Below are positions 49,724 to 58,088 of a stretch of DNA of 64,000 nucleotides, in pieces. Position 1 is the stretch's first letter. Each line of letters starts with the position of its first letter. The position numbers and the translations under genes were made by a program. The notes below the pieces were generated by a model. That model had not been told where the DNA came from. It was given only the letters and a program-made list of their open reading frames with translations, and did no database searches. This DNA comes from Anaerolineales bacterium (lineage in GTDB: Bacteria > Chloroflexota > Anaerolineae > Anaerolineales > Villigracilaceae): assembly GCA_015075275.1 (NCBI GenBank), contig JABTUU010000002.1, forward strand, positions 868,001 through 932,000. The letters are read 5' to 3'.

Positions 49724-50095
49724 ATGGCAACAATTAAGAACTTTGAAGAGTTAGACTCTTGGAAAAAAGCGCGCGAACTTGCGGGGTTGATTTACGCGCT
49801 TACCCGCAAAGATAAGTTTTCAAAGGACTTTGGTTTGCGCGATTAGATTCAGCGCGCCGCCAGCTCAATCATGCACAATATCGCTGAAGGCTTTGAGGCA
49901 GGCTACAACGCCGAATTTGTCCGCTTTTTGAAAATGGCTCGCAGGTCCGCTGGCGAAGTGCAATCCCAGCTGTATCTTGCTCTGGATGCTGGTTATATCA
50001 CTCAAGAAGAACTCAAGACATCTTATGAACTAACAGTGGAGACAAAGAAACTAATCAATGGCTTTATTTCCTATCTAACCAAACTAACGAACTAG
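49724..50095 (+). pseudogene. Four-helix-bundle (23S rRNA intervening-sequence type) protein with an amber stop
   Basis: The ATG at 49724 starts ATIKNFEELDSWKKARELAG, continues to DFGLRD, meets TAG at 49844-49846 (codon 41), then goes on IQRAASSIMHNIAEGFEAGY and on to a natural end (FISYLTKLTN). Homologues have LRDQIRRA, so a single CAG-to-TAG change explains the break. Full length would be 123 residues. The family is found in 23S rRNA intervening sequences and as many solitary genes of unknown role. Inverted word arrays flank it on both sides, suggesting that it arrived as a unit between ygeY and ygeW. An in-frame ATG at 49871 could restart translation. Confidence 0.85.
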
Positions 50096-50122
50096 CCAAC
50101 TAGAAAACTAGCCAACTAACAA
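50090..50122. repeat. Right array of GCCAACTAG words
   Basis: ACTAGCCAACTAGAAAACTA, then GCCAACTAAC. It is the reverse complement of the left array words, so the pair forms terminal inverted arrays around the four-helix-bundle gene. Confidence 0.6.
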
Positions 50123-50138
50123 CAAAGGAGACTAAACT

Positions 50139-51119
50139 ATGCAAACCAACTTCAGAGGTCGCGATTTCATTGGCGACCTGGACTTCACGAAAGAGGAAGT
50201 CGAAACCGTTTTAGATGTGGCGTGGGATTTGAAACGCAAGCGCGCGCTGGGCGAACCGCACGCGCTATTGCGCGATAAAGTCCTCGCCATGCTGTTCTTC
50301 TTCACGTCCACGCGCACGCGCGGATCGTTCGAGGCGGGCATGGCGCAATTGGGCGGACATGCCGCGTTCATTGACAGCGTAACGACTCAAATCTCGCATG
50401 GCGACACCGCCAAAGAGATTGGCGAAATCTTCGGGCGCTACTTCGACGGTATCGCCATCCGTCAATGTGATTGGCAATTTGGCAATCAATACATTAACGA
50501 AGTCGCTAAAGCCAGCCGCGTACCGATCCTCAACATGCAATGCGACGTGTATCATCCTTTCCAATGTCTCGCAGATTTAATGACCGTCATTGAGAAAAAA
50601 GGACGCGACTTGAAGAAAAAGAAAGTCGTCGTTTCGTGGGCATATGCGGCATCTTATAGTAAACCGATTTCCGTACCGCAATCTTTGATTTTGCAAATGA
50701 CCCGCTTCGGTTGCGACGTAGTGTTGGCGCATCCGCCGGAGTTCAAATTGATGCCTGACATTATGCAACAGGCGAAAGATAACGCGAAGAAATATGGCGT
50801 CGGGTTCGATGTGACCGATAACATGGACGAAGCCTTCAAAGATGCGGATGTTGTGTATCCCAAATCATGGGGTCCGCTTCTCACAACGACGGGTAAAGAA
50901 GAAGGCAAAGCCTTGATTGATAAATACAAATCATGGATCACTGACGAGCGTCGCATGGGACTCACCAAAGAAGACTCGATCTACATGCACTGCCTCCCCG
51001 CCGACCGCGGACTTGAAGTCACCGACGGCGTGATTGACGGAAAACACTCGGTCGTTTACGATGAAGCGGAAAATCGTTTACACGCGCAAAAAGCCGTGAT
51101 GGCGTTGACGATGAGTTAG
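50139..51119 (+). CDS. ygeW: YgeW-type knotted carbamoyltransferase
   Basis: A 326-residue transcarbamylase. The carbamoyl-phosphate site is FFTSTRTRGSFEAGMAQLG (about residues 54-72), and the second conserved stretch is HCLPADRGLEV. DVYHPFQCLADLMTVIEKKG is the DxxHPxQ equivalent. The insertions around 75-100 (AAFIDSVTTQISHGDTAKEIGE) are those of the YgeW group rather than OTC or PyrB. The amino substrate is not certain from sequence. AAAGGAGACTAAACT precedes the ATG. Carbamate kinase follows, so carbamoyl phosphate made here could yield ATP. Confidence 0.9.
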   Translation: MQTNFRGRDFIGDLDFTKEEVETVLDVAWDLKRKRALGEPHALLRDKVLAMLFFFTSTRTRGSFEAGMAQLGGHAAFIDSVTTQISHGDTAKEIGEIFGRYFDGIAIRQCDWQFGNQYINEVAKASRVPILNMQCDVYHPFQCLADLMTVIEKKGRDLKKKKVVVSWAYAASYSKPISVPQSLILQMTRFGCDVVLAHPPEFKLMPDIMQQAKDNAKKYGVGFDVTDNMDEAFKDADVVYPKSWGPLLTTTGKEEGKALIDKYKSWITDERRMGLTKEDSIYMHCLPADRGLEVTDGVIDGKHSVVYDEAENRLHAQKAVMALTMS

Positions 51120-51127
51120 CCTGCTTG

Positions 51128-51226
51128 TCAATTAGTCCGCTGGTCTACTGGTCAAAAAGAAAATGACTGGAAGATTGGCGGACTAGATGACTAGGAGACT
51201 AAATGACTAGGAGACTAGATGACTAA
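51128..51226. repeat. Inverted word array containing the arcC ribosome-binding site
   Basis: TTAGTCCGCTGGTCTACTGG on the left and GATTGGCGGACTAGATGACT on the right are approximate inverses. The unit CTAGGAGACTAAATGA then recurs as CTAGGAGACTAGATGA. The last unit supplies AGGAG and the ATG used by arcC. The design resembles the arrays around the four-helix-bundle gene but with different words and no gene inside. Confidence 0.6.
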
Positions 51227-52169
51227 ATTAGCAGTCGTAGCAATCGGTGGTAACGCTTTAATCAAAGATGACAAACGCGTCACCGTCGAAGATCAAGAAG
51301 TCGCGCTGCGCGAAACAGCCGTCCACCTCGTTGACATGATTGAGGCGGGCTGGGAGCTTGCCATCGGCCATGGCAACGGTCCGCAAGTCGGGTTCATCTT
51401 GCGCCGTTCGGAGATCGCCGCGAAGGTCGAGGGGATGCACGAAGTTCCGCTTGATGTCTGCGGCGCGGATTCGCAGGGCGCGATCGGTTACCAATTGCAG
51501 CAGGCGTTGCGCAATGAGTTCTTCACGCGCGGCGTGGGTAAAAAAGCTTGCGCGGTCGTCACGCAAGTGTTGGTTGATAAAGAAGATGCCGCGTTTAAAA
51601 AACCGACGAAGCCGATTGGAAGTTTCATGGAGGAGGCTGAGGCGAAGCGGCGCGAAAAGGAGATGGGCTGGTCGGTGGTGGAAGACGCAGGCAGAGGCTG
51701 GAGACGAGTCGTCGCGTCTCCGATGCCGAAAGAGATTGTCGAACTGGATGCTGTGCGAACGCTTCTTTCCGCGGGGCAGGTCGTCATCACGGTGGGCGGC
51801 GGGGGCATCCCTGTGATCGAGCGTGGCGATGGCGAGCTGATCGGCGCAGCAGCGGTCATTGACAAAGATTTTGCATCGTCTCTGTTGGCGAGTTCGATCA
51901 ACGCGGATGCGTTTCTTATTGCCACCGCCGTTGAAAAAGTGGCGATCAATTTCGGCAAGCCCGATCAGCGCTGGCTCGACAAGATGACGCTCGCCGAGGC
52001 GAAAGCATATCTTGATGAGGGAAAACATTTTGCTAAAGGTTCGATGGCGCCGAAAGTGCAAGCCGCAATTCGATATTTGGAAAATGGCGGCGGAGCGGCA
52101 ATCATCACCAACCCTGAAAATATCGGGCGCGCGCTCAAAGGCGAGACTGGCACATGGATCGTTCGGTAA
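51219..52169 (+). CDS. arcC: Carbamate kinase
   Basis: Forms ATP and carbamate from carbamoyl phosphate and ADP (reversible). A 316-residue amino-acid kinase-fold protein: VVAIGGNALIKDD at the N-terminus, IGHGNGPQVGFILRRSE, GYQLQQALRN, VVASPMPKEIVE, VITVGGGGIPVIE and AVIDKDFASSLLASSINAD. It corresponds to YqeA in the E. coli yge cluster. The AGGAG 5 nt before the ATG is part of a short repeat array. Confidence 0.95.
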   Translation: MTKLAVVAIGGNALIKDDKRVTVEDQEVALRETAVHLVDMIEAGWELAIGHGNGPQVGFILRRSEIAAKVEGMHEVPLDVCGADSQGAIGYQLQQALRNEFFTRGVGKKACAVVTQVLVDKEDAAFKKPTKPIGSFMEEAEAKRREKEMGWSVVEDAGRGWRRVVASPMPKEIVELDAVRTLLSAGQVVITVGGGGIPVIERGDGELIGAAAVIDKDFASSLLASSINADAFLIATAVEKVAINFGKPDQRWLDKMTLAEAKAYLDEGKHFAKGSMAPKVQAAIRYLENGGGAAIITNPENIGRALKGETGTWIVR

Positions 52170-52233
52170 TTTTAGGCGACGGATGATAAATCCATAATCT
52201 AACTTTTGTATAAGAAATAATATTAACTGCTAG

Positions 52234-52272
52234 AAAACCCTGTTCGGCGTAAAAAGTCGGCGGGTTTTTTTT
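52234..52272 (+). terminator. Terminator of the purine cluster
   Basis: AAAACCC pairs with GGGTTTT, with CGGC/GTCGG-rich inner sequence and a T8 run. It lies 65 bp after the arcC stop codon. Confidence 0.6.
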
Positions 52273-52299
52273 ATTCCCATTTAATCTAGGAGGATTATT

Positions 52300-52350
52300 A
52301 TGAATTTAAGATTTCCCATTGCCACGGTTTTAATCGCATACTTTTTATAA
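52300..52350 (+). CDS. 16-residue leader ORF upstream of the ClC gene
   Basis: MNLRFPIATVLIAYFL, preceded by AGGAGG at 52289-52294. The same AGGATTATT-ATG arrangement follows it and serves the ClC gene 11 bp downstream. The short hydrophobic product and good ribosome-binding site suggest a leader peptide that couples translation, or a duplicated start region. Confidence 0.45.
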   Translation: MNLRFPIATVLIAYFL

Positions 52351-52360
52351 AGGATTATTA

Positions 52361-54148
52361 ATGGATGCAGCGAAAATAAAGAACGAAGCGCGCCTTGCCG
52401 ATTTTACGACAGACAAGCGCGTATTGGTGTTAAGCGGAATGGCGGTCATTATCGGCGCCGCCGGCTCATTGGTCGCATACGCGCTCGTATGGTTGATCAA
52501 CTTGTTTACTAACCTTGCCTATTATCAGCGGTTATCGGCGCAGCCCGCTTCTCCCGAGGGGAATCACATGGGAATTTGGGCGGTTCTCGTTCCAGTCGTC
52601 GGCGGACTTATCATTGGGCTGATGGCGCGCTACGGGTCTGAGAAGATCCGCGGGCACGGCATCCCGGAGGCGTTAGAGGCGATTTTGATCGGCGGCAGCC
52701 GTATGGAACCGAAAGTTGCTGTGTTAAAGCCGATCTCATCCGCTATCTCAATCGGCACGGGCGGCCCGTTTGGCGCAGAGGGACCGATCATCATGACCGG
52801 CGGCGCTGTCGGTTCGCTGTTTGCTCAATTTTTTCAGCTTACTGCGGCGGAGCGCAAAACGCTTCTCGTAGCGGGCGCGGCGGCTGGCATGGCTGCCATC
52901 TTTGCCGCGCCGGTAGCGGCAGTGTTGCTGGCAGTGGAATTGCTTCTATTCGAATGGAAACCGCGTTCGTTCATCCCTGTGGCGCTTGCGGCGGCAGTCG
53001 CGGGAGCCGTGCGAGTGGGCATCCTCGGAGAGGGACCTATTTTTCCCATTGCGCCGCATGCAGCGCTTGGCGGCTCGGCGTTGCTCATCGCCTGTCTCAT
53101 TGGCGTGGCGGCAGGTTTGGCTTCGGGGATGTTGACAATGCTTGTCTATTTCTTCGAAGACCTTTTTGAGAGACTGCCAATTCATTGGATGTGGTGGCCC
53201 ATCTTTGGCGGGCTTGCGATTGGCGTCGGCGGATTGATCGATCCGCGCGTATTGGGCGTAGGTTACGATATCATTCATCAACTACTGCGCGGCGAACTGA
53301 TCGGCGCGGCTGTCCTCGGTTTGCTGATCGTCAAAGCGTTGGTTTGGTCCATTGCGCTGGGCTCCGGCACATCGGGCGGCGTGCTCGCGCCATTGCTCAT
53401 TATGGGCGGCGCGCTTGGCGCGTTCCTCTCGCAATGGATTCCCTATGGCGACGCTGGCTTGTGGGCGCTTATCGGCATGTCTGCCATCATGGGTGGGACT
53501 ATGCGCTCGCCTCTGACTTCGATGATCTTTGTGCTTGAACTGACTCATGATTTGAACGTATTGCCGGGACTTTTATTCGCCTGCATCTTGGCGGACGCAG
53601 TAACCATTTTGCTCTTGAAGCGGTCCATCCTGACCGAGAAAGTGGCGCGGCGCGGACATCACCTCTCACGCGAATACTCTGTCGATCCTTTCGAATTAAC
53701 GCGTGTGAGCGAGGTCATGGATAAGAACCCGGTTACAATTCCCGCCGCTGCTACTGTCGCTGAATTTTCAGCGCGAATCGCGCATGGCGACCCGCAAGTG
53801 GCGTGGCGACAGGGCACTCCAATCGTAGATGCGAAAGGCGCGCTGGTGGGCATTCTTACTCGCAATGATATTGTCCGCGCGTTAGAAACCGATCCCGCTG
53901 GCAACCTCACCGTGTTAGAGGCGGGGAGCGGCAATCTCATTGTTGCCTTTCCAGACGAGCCGCTTAAAGACGCGGTTTCCAGAATGTTGAGGCACGATAT
54001 CGGACGATTGCCTGTAGTAAGCCGAAACGATCAACGCCAACTGCTGGGTTATTTGGGACGCACTGGGCTGCTCGAAGCGCGCTTCCGCAATATTCGAGAG
54101 GAGGAACAGCGTGAACGGCGTTGGGACGTGACCGGCAAGGGGAAATGA
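52361..54148 (+). CDS. ClC-family chloride channel/transporter with C-terminal CBS pair
   Basis: A 595-residue membrane protein. Residues 20-430 form the ClC core: GHGIPEALEAIL corresponds to the GSGIPE selectivity motif (Ser replaced by His), GTGGPFGAEGPIIMTGG corresponds to GREGP with the external gating Glu retained, and GSGTSGGVLAPLLIMGGALG is the third motif. The retained Glu suggests a proton-coupled exchanger or a gated channel. Two CBS domains follow (MDKNPVTIPAAATVAEF and DEPLKDAVSRMLRHDIGRLPVV), likely regulatory nucleotide sites. Start by AGGATTATT before ATG. Confidence 0.92.
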   Translation: MDAAKIKNEARLADFTTDKRVLVLSGMAVIIGAAGSLVAYALVWLINLFTNLAYYQRLSAQPASPEGNHMGIWAVLVPVVGGLIIGLMARYGSEKIRGHGIPEALEAILIGGSRMEPKVAVLKPISSAISIGTGGPFGAEGPIIMTGGAVGSLFAQFFQLTAAERKTLLVAGAAAGMAAIFAAPVAAVLLAVELLLFEWKPRSFIPVALAAAVAGAVRVGILGEGPIFPIAPHAALGGSALLIACLIGVAAGLASGMLTMLVYFFEDLFERLPIHWMWWPIFGGLAIGVGGLIDPRVLGVGYDIIHQLLRGELIGAAVLGLLIVKALVWSIALGSGTSGGVLAPLLIMGGALGAFLSQWIPYGDAGLWALIGMSAIMGGTMRSPLTSMIFVLELTHDLNVLPGLLFACILADAVTILLLKRSILTEKVARRGHHLSREYSVDPFELTRVSEVMDKNPVTIPAAATVAEFSARIAHGDPQVAWRQGTPIVDAKGALVGILTRNDIVRALETDPAGNLTVLEAGSGNLIVAFPDEPLKDAVSRMLRHDIGRLPVVSRNDQRQLLGYLGRTGLLEARFRNIREEEQRERRWDVTGKGK

Positions 54149-54260
54149 AGACACGGAATGATATTGCGTAAGGCGAGTTCGTTAGTCGAATTATTGGGCA
54201 GCCGTTCGTTGAGCGAATGACTGCCCAATGTTTTGCATCGTGAAGTACAATCTCTCCCCG

Positions 54261-55106
54261 ATGTCAATTTCGCCTAGAGTTTTACTTAGTATAGATTACG
54301 AACCCGTCTTCGCGTTGTTTCGTCATTACGACTACATCCGCGACCCAAAGATTCGCCGCGACATGGATGGTGGATTCACCGCACGCGCAATTGATTCGAT
54401 CCTCGACCAACTCGGCGATTCGAAAGCCAGCATTTATCTCGTCGGTGAGATCGCGGAGTGGTATCCTGAAGTTCCGCAAAAGATCGTTGACGCGGGTCAC
54501 GAACTCGGTCTGCATTGCCAGTTCCATCGTCCGTTGGTGAACGTGAATCAACTCGCGGACGATCTGCGCGATTCGGAATCGTGGCGCAAGCCGTACAACG
54601 TGCAAGGCTATCGCGCGCCGATGGTCGGCATCAGCGAGCAGGCGTATCCGCTGCTCGAATCGTTCGGCTTTCAATATAGTTCGTCCATCTACGCGCCTGC
54701 TGGTACGCTGTTGAAAAAGGGAGACCTGTGGGAGATTCCCGTCAGCACATGGCGGACGCGCGATGCGCATGAAAATTTTGTCGCGCCGCGCGATTTCTCG
54801 TTCAACCTTTTGCTGGGCGGGGAATTTCCGTACGGCTCCAGTTTCAGCATCGGATTTCTCGCCCGCCGCATTCTTTCCATCCTCGAAGAAGAACTCAAAC
54901 GCGGACATTCCCCCGTAATCATCATGCACCCCTACGAGCTGGTGAAGCCCGCCTCTTCCTCCCGCCTCACCCGCGACCTGATTCGGAATCCGCACCTCGT
55001 CCCTTTTCTCTGGGACAAGTCTCCGTTCTTGCGCGACCTGTTGAAGAGTTTTCCAACTTCATCGTTGAGATCGTATCTCGATGAGATGATTGCGTTGAAA
55101 GGTTGA
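54261..55106 (+). CDS. Polysaccharide deacetylase-like protein (NodB homology)
   Basis: A 281-residue carbohydrate esterase family 4-like protein without a signal peptide. LLSIDYEPVFAL carries the metal Asp, and HELGLHCQFHRPL has the H-x3-H metal site. GYRAPMVGISEQAYPLLESFGF is the conserved arginine-proline motif. PVIIMHPYELV is the C-terminal His motif. The start at 54261 is chosen as the first Met giving the normal N-terminus. It leads a cluster of cell-surface genes; its likely substrate is an N-acetylated glycan. Confidence 0.83.
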   Translation: MSISPRVLLSIDYEPVFALFRHYDYIRDPKIRRDMDGGFTARAIDSILDQLGDSKASIYLVGEIAEWYPEVPQKIVDAGHELGLHCQFHRPLVNVNQLADDLRDSESWRKPYNVQGYRAPMVGISEQAYPLLESFGFQYSSSIYAPAGTLLKKGDLWEIPVSTWRTRDAHENFVAPRDFSFNLLLGGEFPYGSSFSIGFLARRILSILEEELKRGHSPVIIMHPYELVKPASSSRLTRDLIRNPHLVPFLWDKSPFLRDLLKSFPTSSLRSYLDEMIALKG

Positions 55107-55109
55107 GAT

Positions 55110-55167
55110 CGTCCCGAAGGTTTTTGGCGAGAATATGGTTGCGCGATTCAAACCTTCGGGACGTTTT
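55110..55167 (+). terminator. Hairpin with T run after the deacetylase
   Basis: Stem CGTCCCGAAGGTTT/AAACCTTCGGGACG around a 26-nt loop, followed by TTTT. The stem sequence echoes the hairpin at 38996-39034. Confidence 0.65.
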
Positions 55168-55175
55168 GCTGGCAA

Positions 55176-56219
55176 ATGAATAATCTTCAAATCAAAAAGT
55201 TGTCCCCCGAATCCCCTCTGCGCGTGCCAGAGTCTCTTTCGTTCCCTGCGACCTTCACCGCGCTCGATTCATGGACTCGACTGGTAAAAGAAATTTACGG
55301 CTACGAAACGCATCGCTTTGAAGCCGCGCACGATAATGAAGCGACAGGCATCCTCGCTCTCACGCATGTTCGCCATTCCATCTTTGGGAATTATCTGGCG
55401 ACTTCCCCTTTCGGCTCATTCGGCGGATTCGCATTCTCCTCCACCGAAGCACGCGATGGGCTTTTGAACGAAGCGCAGAGGCTATCCGATGAGTTGAAAG
55501 TTGACTATGCCGTTATTCGCTTCATCGAAGACAACAACTCGCCTCCCTCGTCATGGATTCAAAACCCAATCTACTCCACCTACTTGCTTGACCTCCCCTC
55601 CAACCCCGAAGATTTGATGCAAACGTTTGGTCATCAACATCGAAAGCACACGCGCCAGTCATTGAGAAAAGGATTCAAAGTTCAGTTTGGTCATCTCGAC
55701 TTGCTGGATATAACGTACGAAGCCCTCGCGCGGAGCATGCACGAACTCGGCTCGCCGTATCACTCAAAGAAATATTTGCAGACGATGGCATCCTTGCTCG
55801 GTGATAATCTTGAATTCGCCGTGATAAAAAACGCGGATGATTCCCTCGTCGGGAGCGCGGTGCTCGCTTATCATGGCGTAACGGCGACGAATTTACATGC
55901 GAACATTCTGAGCCAGTATCGCGCGGAGTATGCGGGCGAGTGTTTGTATTGGAATATCCTTGAGCATTACGTCCAAAAAGGAATCAAAATCTGTGACATG
56001 GGACGCAGTTTGAACGGTTCAGGCAACGAGACCTTCAAATTCAAATGGAAGCCGCGCAAAGTTCCGCTGGCGTATTGGTATTATTTGCCGAAAGGCGGAG
56101 GCATCCCTGAGTTAAATCAGAAAAGCCCGAAGTTCCAATTTGCGATCTGGGTGTGGAAGCGGTTGCCCGCTTTTGTGACGCGCGCGTTGGGTCCGCATTT
56201 GATTCGAGGGATCGTGTGA
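55176..56219 (+). CDS. FemAB-like GNAT aminoacyl/acyltransferase (first copy)
   Basis: A 347-residue double-GNAT protein of the FemAB/BioF2 type. It has DSWTRLVKEIYGYETHRFEA near the N-terminus, TFGHQHRKHTRQSLRKGF at the domain junction, and NLHANILSQYRAEYAGECLYWNILEHYVQKGIKICDMGRS in the C-terminal GNAT fold, ending GNETFKFKWKPRKVPLAYWYY. Such proteins transfer amino acids or acyl groups in exopolysaccharide systems. The target is unknown. The stop overlaps the next gene (TGATG). Confidence 0.82.
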   Translation: MNNLQIKKLSPESPLRVPESLSFPATFTALDSWTRLVKEIYGYETHRFEAAHDNEATGILALTHVRHSIFGNYLATSPFGSFGGFAFSSTEARDGLLNEAQRLSDELKVDYAVIRFIEDNNSPPSSWIQNPIYSTYLLDLPSNPEDLMQTFGHQHRKHTRQSLRKGFKVQFGHLDLLDITYEALARSMHELGSPYHSKKYLQTMASLLGDNLEFAVIKNADDSLVGSAVLAYHGVTATNLHANILSQYRAEYAGECLYWNILEHYVQKGIKICDMGRSLNGSGNETFKFKWKPRKVPLAYWYYLPKGGGIPELNQKSPKFQFAIWVWKRLPAFVTRALGPHLIRGIV

Positions 56220-57256
56220 TGATTCAAGTTGTGACGTTAGACGAATCGTTGCATGACCGCTACGCATCCTATCTCGCGGGGAGGGATGACGCGCGTTTCG
56301 GGCATGACCTTGCGTGGGGAAATGTTTTGCGCGATGCGTACGGCGTCGAGACGCGGCATCTCGTCGCGTTGGAGGGTGAGAAGATCGTCGGGGTGTGTCC
56401 GTTCTTTTTGTGCAAACCGCTCGTTGGCGGCGCGCATTATGTGACGAATCCATTCCCGACGTATTGTGGTCCGCTGGTTGATTCTGTCGACGCGTTGAAC
56501 GCGTTGCTGAGGGCGGTCGCCGAGAAAACCTCCAGCGTGGATCATGCCGAGGTGCTGACACCAGCCTCTCTGTCGGAGGTTGAAGCGGGTCTTCTTCCGT
56601 TTGAAGAAAGATTGGATTACACGTATCGTCTTCCGTTGGAACGCGGACTCGATGAAGTCTTCGATTCGTTCGGCAAAGATCACAAACGGATTTTGCGGAA
56701 GTCGGTTGCGATGGAGATTGTCGTGGATGACGAGGGGAAATTTCTCGACGCGTTTCATAAATTGTATGTGAGCATTTACGCTGGCAAGCATGGATTCATC
56801 CCGCATGGAAAAAAATTGTTTCGCGCGATCTTTCGGCGTTTTCCAAAAGGCGCCGCGCGAATTTATTTGGCGAAGGTGGGCGGAAAATTTGTCGGCGCGA
56901 TGTTCACGTTTTGGACGCGCAATGAAGTATATTATGGCTGGTCGGCGGTCTTGCCCGATAGCGTGCATCATCCGACTCATTTTTTGATCTGGAAAATTAT
57001 TCAGGATGCGAGCGCGGAGGGGATTCGCTCGTTCAACATGGGCGAAGCCGCGCGGGAACATCACGGGTTGAATCATTTCAAGCGCGGCTGGGGCGCGGAC
57101 GTGTTGGAGCCTTGCCGATATTTTATTCCAGGGCGTTCCACGCAACCCTCGCTGCGACTCTTTGACCGAGTCGGTTGGACGCGCGGCGTCATTTCCAAAC
57201 TTCCCGCGGGCGTTGTGACTACATTTCTCTCGCCTGCGATTCGATTTTTTATATGA
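56219..57256 (+). CDS. FemAB-like GNAT aminoacyl/acyltransferase (second copy)
   Basis: A 345-residue protein of the same family but clearly diverged from the preceding one. Landmarks are GHDLAWGNVLRDAYGVETRHLVA, SFGKDHKRILRKSV, FWTRNEVYYGWSAVLPDSVHHPTHFLIWKIIQDASAEGIRSFNMGEA, and HHGLNHFKRGWGADVLEP. The ATG at 56219 overlaps the upstream stop, so translation is coupled. The tandem pair suggests successive modification of one glycan or peptide. Confidence 0.85.
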   Translation: MIQVVTLDESLHDRYASYLAGRDDARFGHDLAWGNVLRDAYGVETRHLVALEGEKIVGVCPFFLCKPLVGGAHYVTNPFPTYCGPLVDSVDALNALLRAVAEKTSSVDHAEVLTPASLSEVEAGLLPFEERLDYTYRLPLERGLDEVFDSFGKDHKRILRKSVAMEIVVDDEGKFLDAFHKLYVSIYAGKHGFIPHGKKLFRAIFRRFPKGAARIYLAKVGGKFVGAMFTFWTRNEVYYGWSAVLPDSVHHPTHFLIWKIIQDASAEGIRSFNMGEAAREHHGLNHFKRGWGADVLEPCRYFIPGRSTQPSLRLFDRVGWTRGVISKLPAGVVTTFLSPAIRFFI

Positions 57257-57259
57257 TAG

Positions 57260-57374
57260 GAATTATGCAAAACCCCAAGAGCAAGCCGCGAATTTCGCGA
57301 ATTATCACGAATTTTTTAAAACAATTAGCGTAAATTCGCGAAATTCGCGGCAAAAGGTTTGATCTGCGTAAATC
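57260..57374 (-). mobile_element. MITE-like palindromic element, copy 1 (inverted relative to copy 2)
   Basis: 115 bp ending in imperfect terminal inverted repeats (GAATTATGCA and TGCGTAAATC; compare GACTTACGCA and TGCGTAAGTC in copy 2). The centre is an AT/CG-word palindrome (GCCGCGAATTTCGCG and its complement). Its reverse complement aligns end to end with the element at 58089-58202. No transposase is encoded, so it would need help in trans. Confidence 0.78.
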
Positions 57375-57395
57375 ATGAAAAGGAAGCCTCATCAC

Positions 57396-58082
57396 ATGTC
57401 TGCTTTCGAGATCGTCAACATTGAAAATATCAAAAAAGTCTTTCGCAATTTCCGCAAGGTCGGCGTTGTGACCACGTTTCGTTACATTCTCTCCGACCTG
57501 CTGTTCGACATGCGCTACAAAATTGACACGATCAACACCGCGCAACTCGACACGTTGAAGATCGATTCGCAAAATAAATCCGTTGGGAATTATTACGAAG
57601 GGACGAACGCGTACATCTTTCAAAAGATGATCTCGCACGCGCAAGTGGACCCGTCCAAAAGTTGTTTCGTGGATTTTGGAAGCGGCAAAGGTAAAGCGAT
57701 GTTCATGGCGGCGGAGCGCGGCTTCCGCAGAATCATCGGCGTGGAGTTTTCCATCGAGTTGGTCGAAGTCAATCGCAAGAATCTTGAGATATTCAAAGCG
57801 CGTTCCAAAAGCAAAGCGGAGTTCGAGATCCTTCACATGGACGCGTCGGAATACGCGATTCCCGCCGATGCGAATTTGTTGTTCTTCTCCAACCCGTTCA
57901 ACGAAGAGTTGACCACGAAAGTCATCGGCAATATTTTGAGATCATACGAACAAACCCCGCGCGAGATTTGGGTAGTGCATTTGCATCCGCAAGGCAACAT
58001 GGCGTTCCCCAAACATCCGCGCTTCAAAGTTGTTTATGAAGCCCGCGAAGGTTTCGTCTTTCAGTTACGAGACAACGATTAA
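57396..58082 (+). CDS. SAM-dependent methyltransferase (class I)
   Basis: A 228-residue Rossmann-type methyltransferase. Motif I is CFVDFGSGKGKAMFMAAERGF; IIGVEFSIELVEVNRKNL is the motif II Glu; ILHMDASEYAIP and NLLFFSNPFNEE follow. The substrate is unknown. The ATG at 57396 has AAAAGGAAG upstream and is preferred to 57375. The gene lies wholly between two oppositely oriented copies of a MITE-like element, with only about 20 bp spare on each side, so it may have been moved as a cassette. Confidence 0.82.
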   Translation: MSAFEIVNIENIKKVFRNFRKVGVVTTFRYILSDLLFDMRYKIDTINTAQLDTLKIDSQNKSVGNYYEGTNAYIFQKMISHAQVDPSKSCFVDFGSGKGKAMFMAAERGFRRIIGVEFSIELVEVNRKNLEIFKARSKSKAEFEILHMDASEYAIPADANLLFFSNPFNEELTTKVIGNILRSYEQTPREIWVVHLHPQGNMAFPKHPRFKVVYEAREGFVFQLRDND

Positions 58083-58088
58083 GGTCAT

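Noticed and set aside
49664..51226. CRISPR-like array
   Set aside because: Repeat words are 8-16 bp with no constant-length spacers and are arranged as inverted arrays. No cas genes are present.
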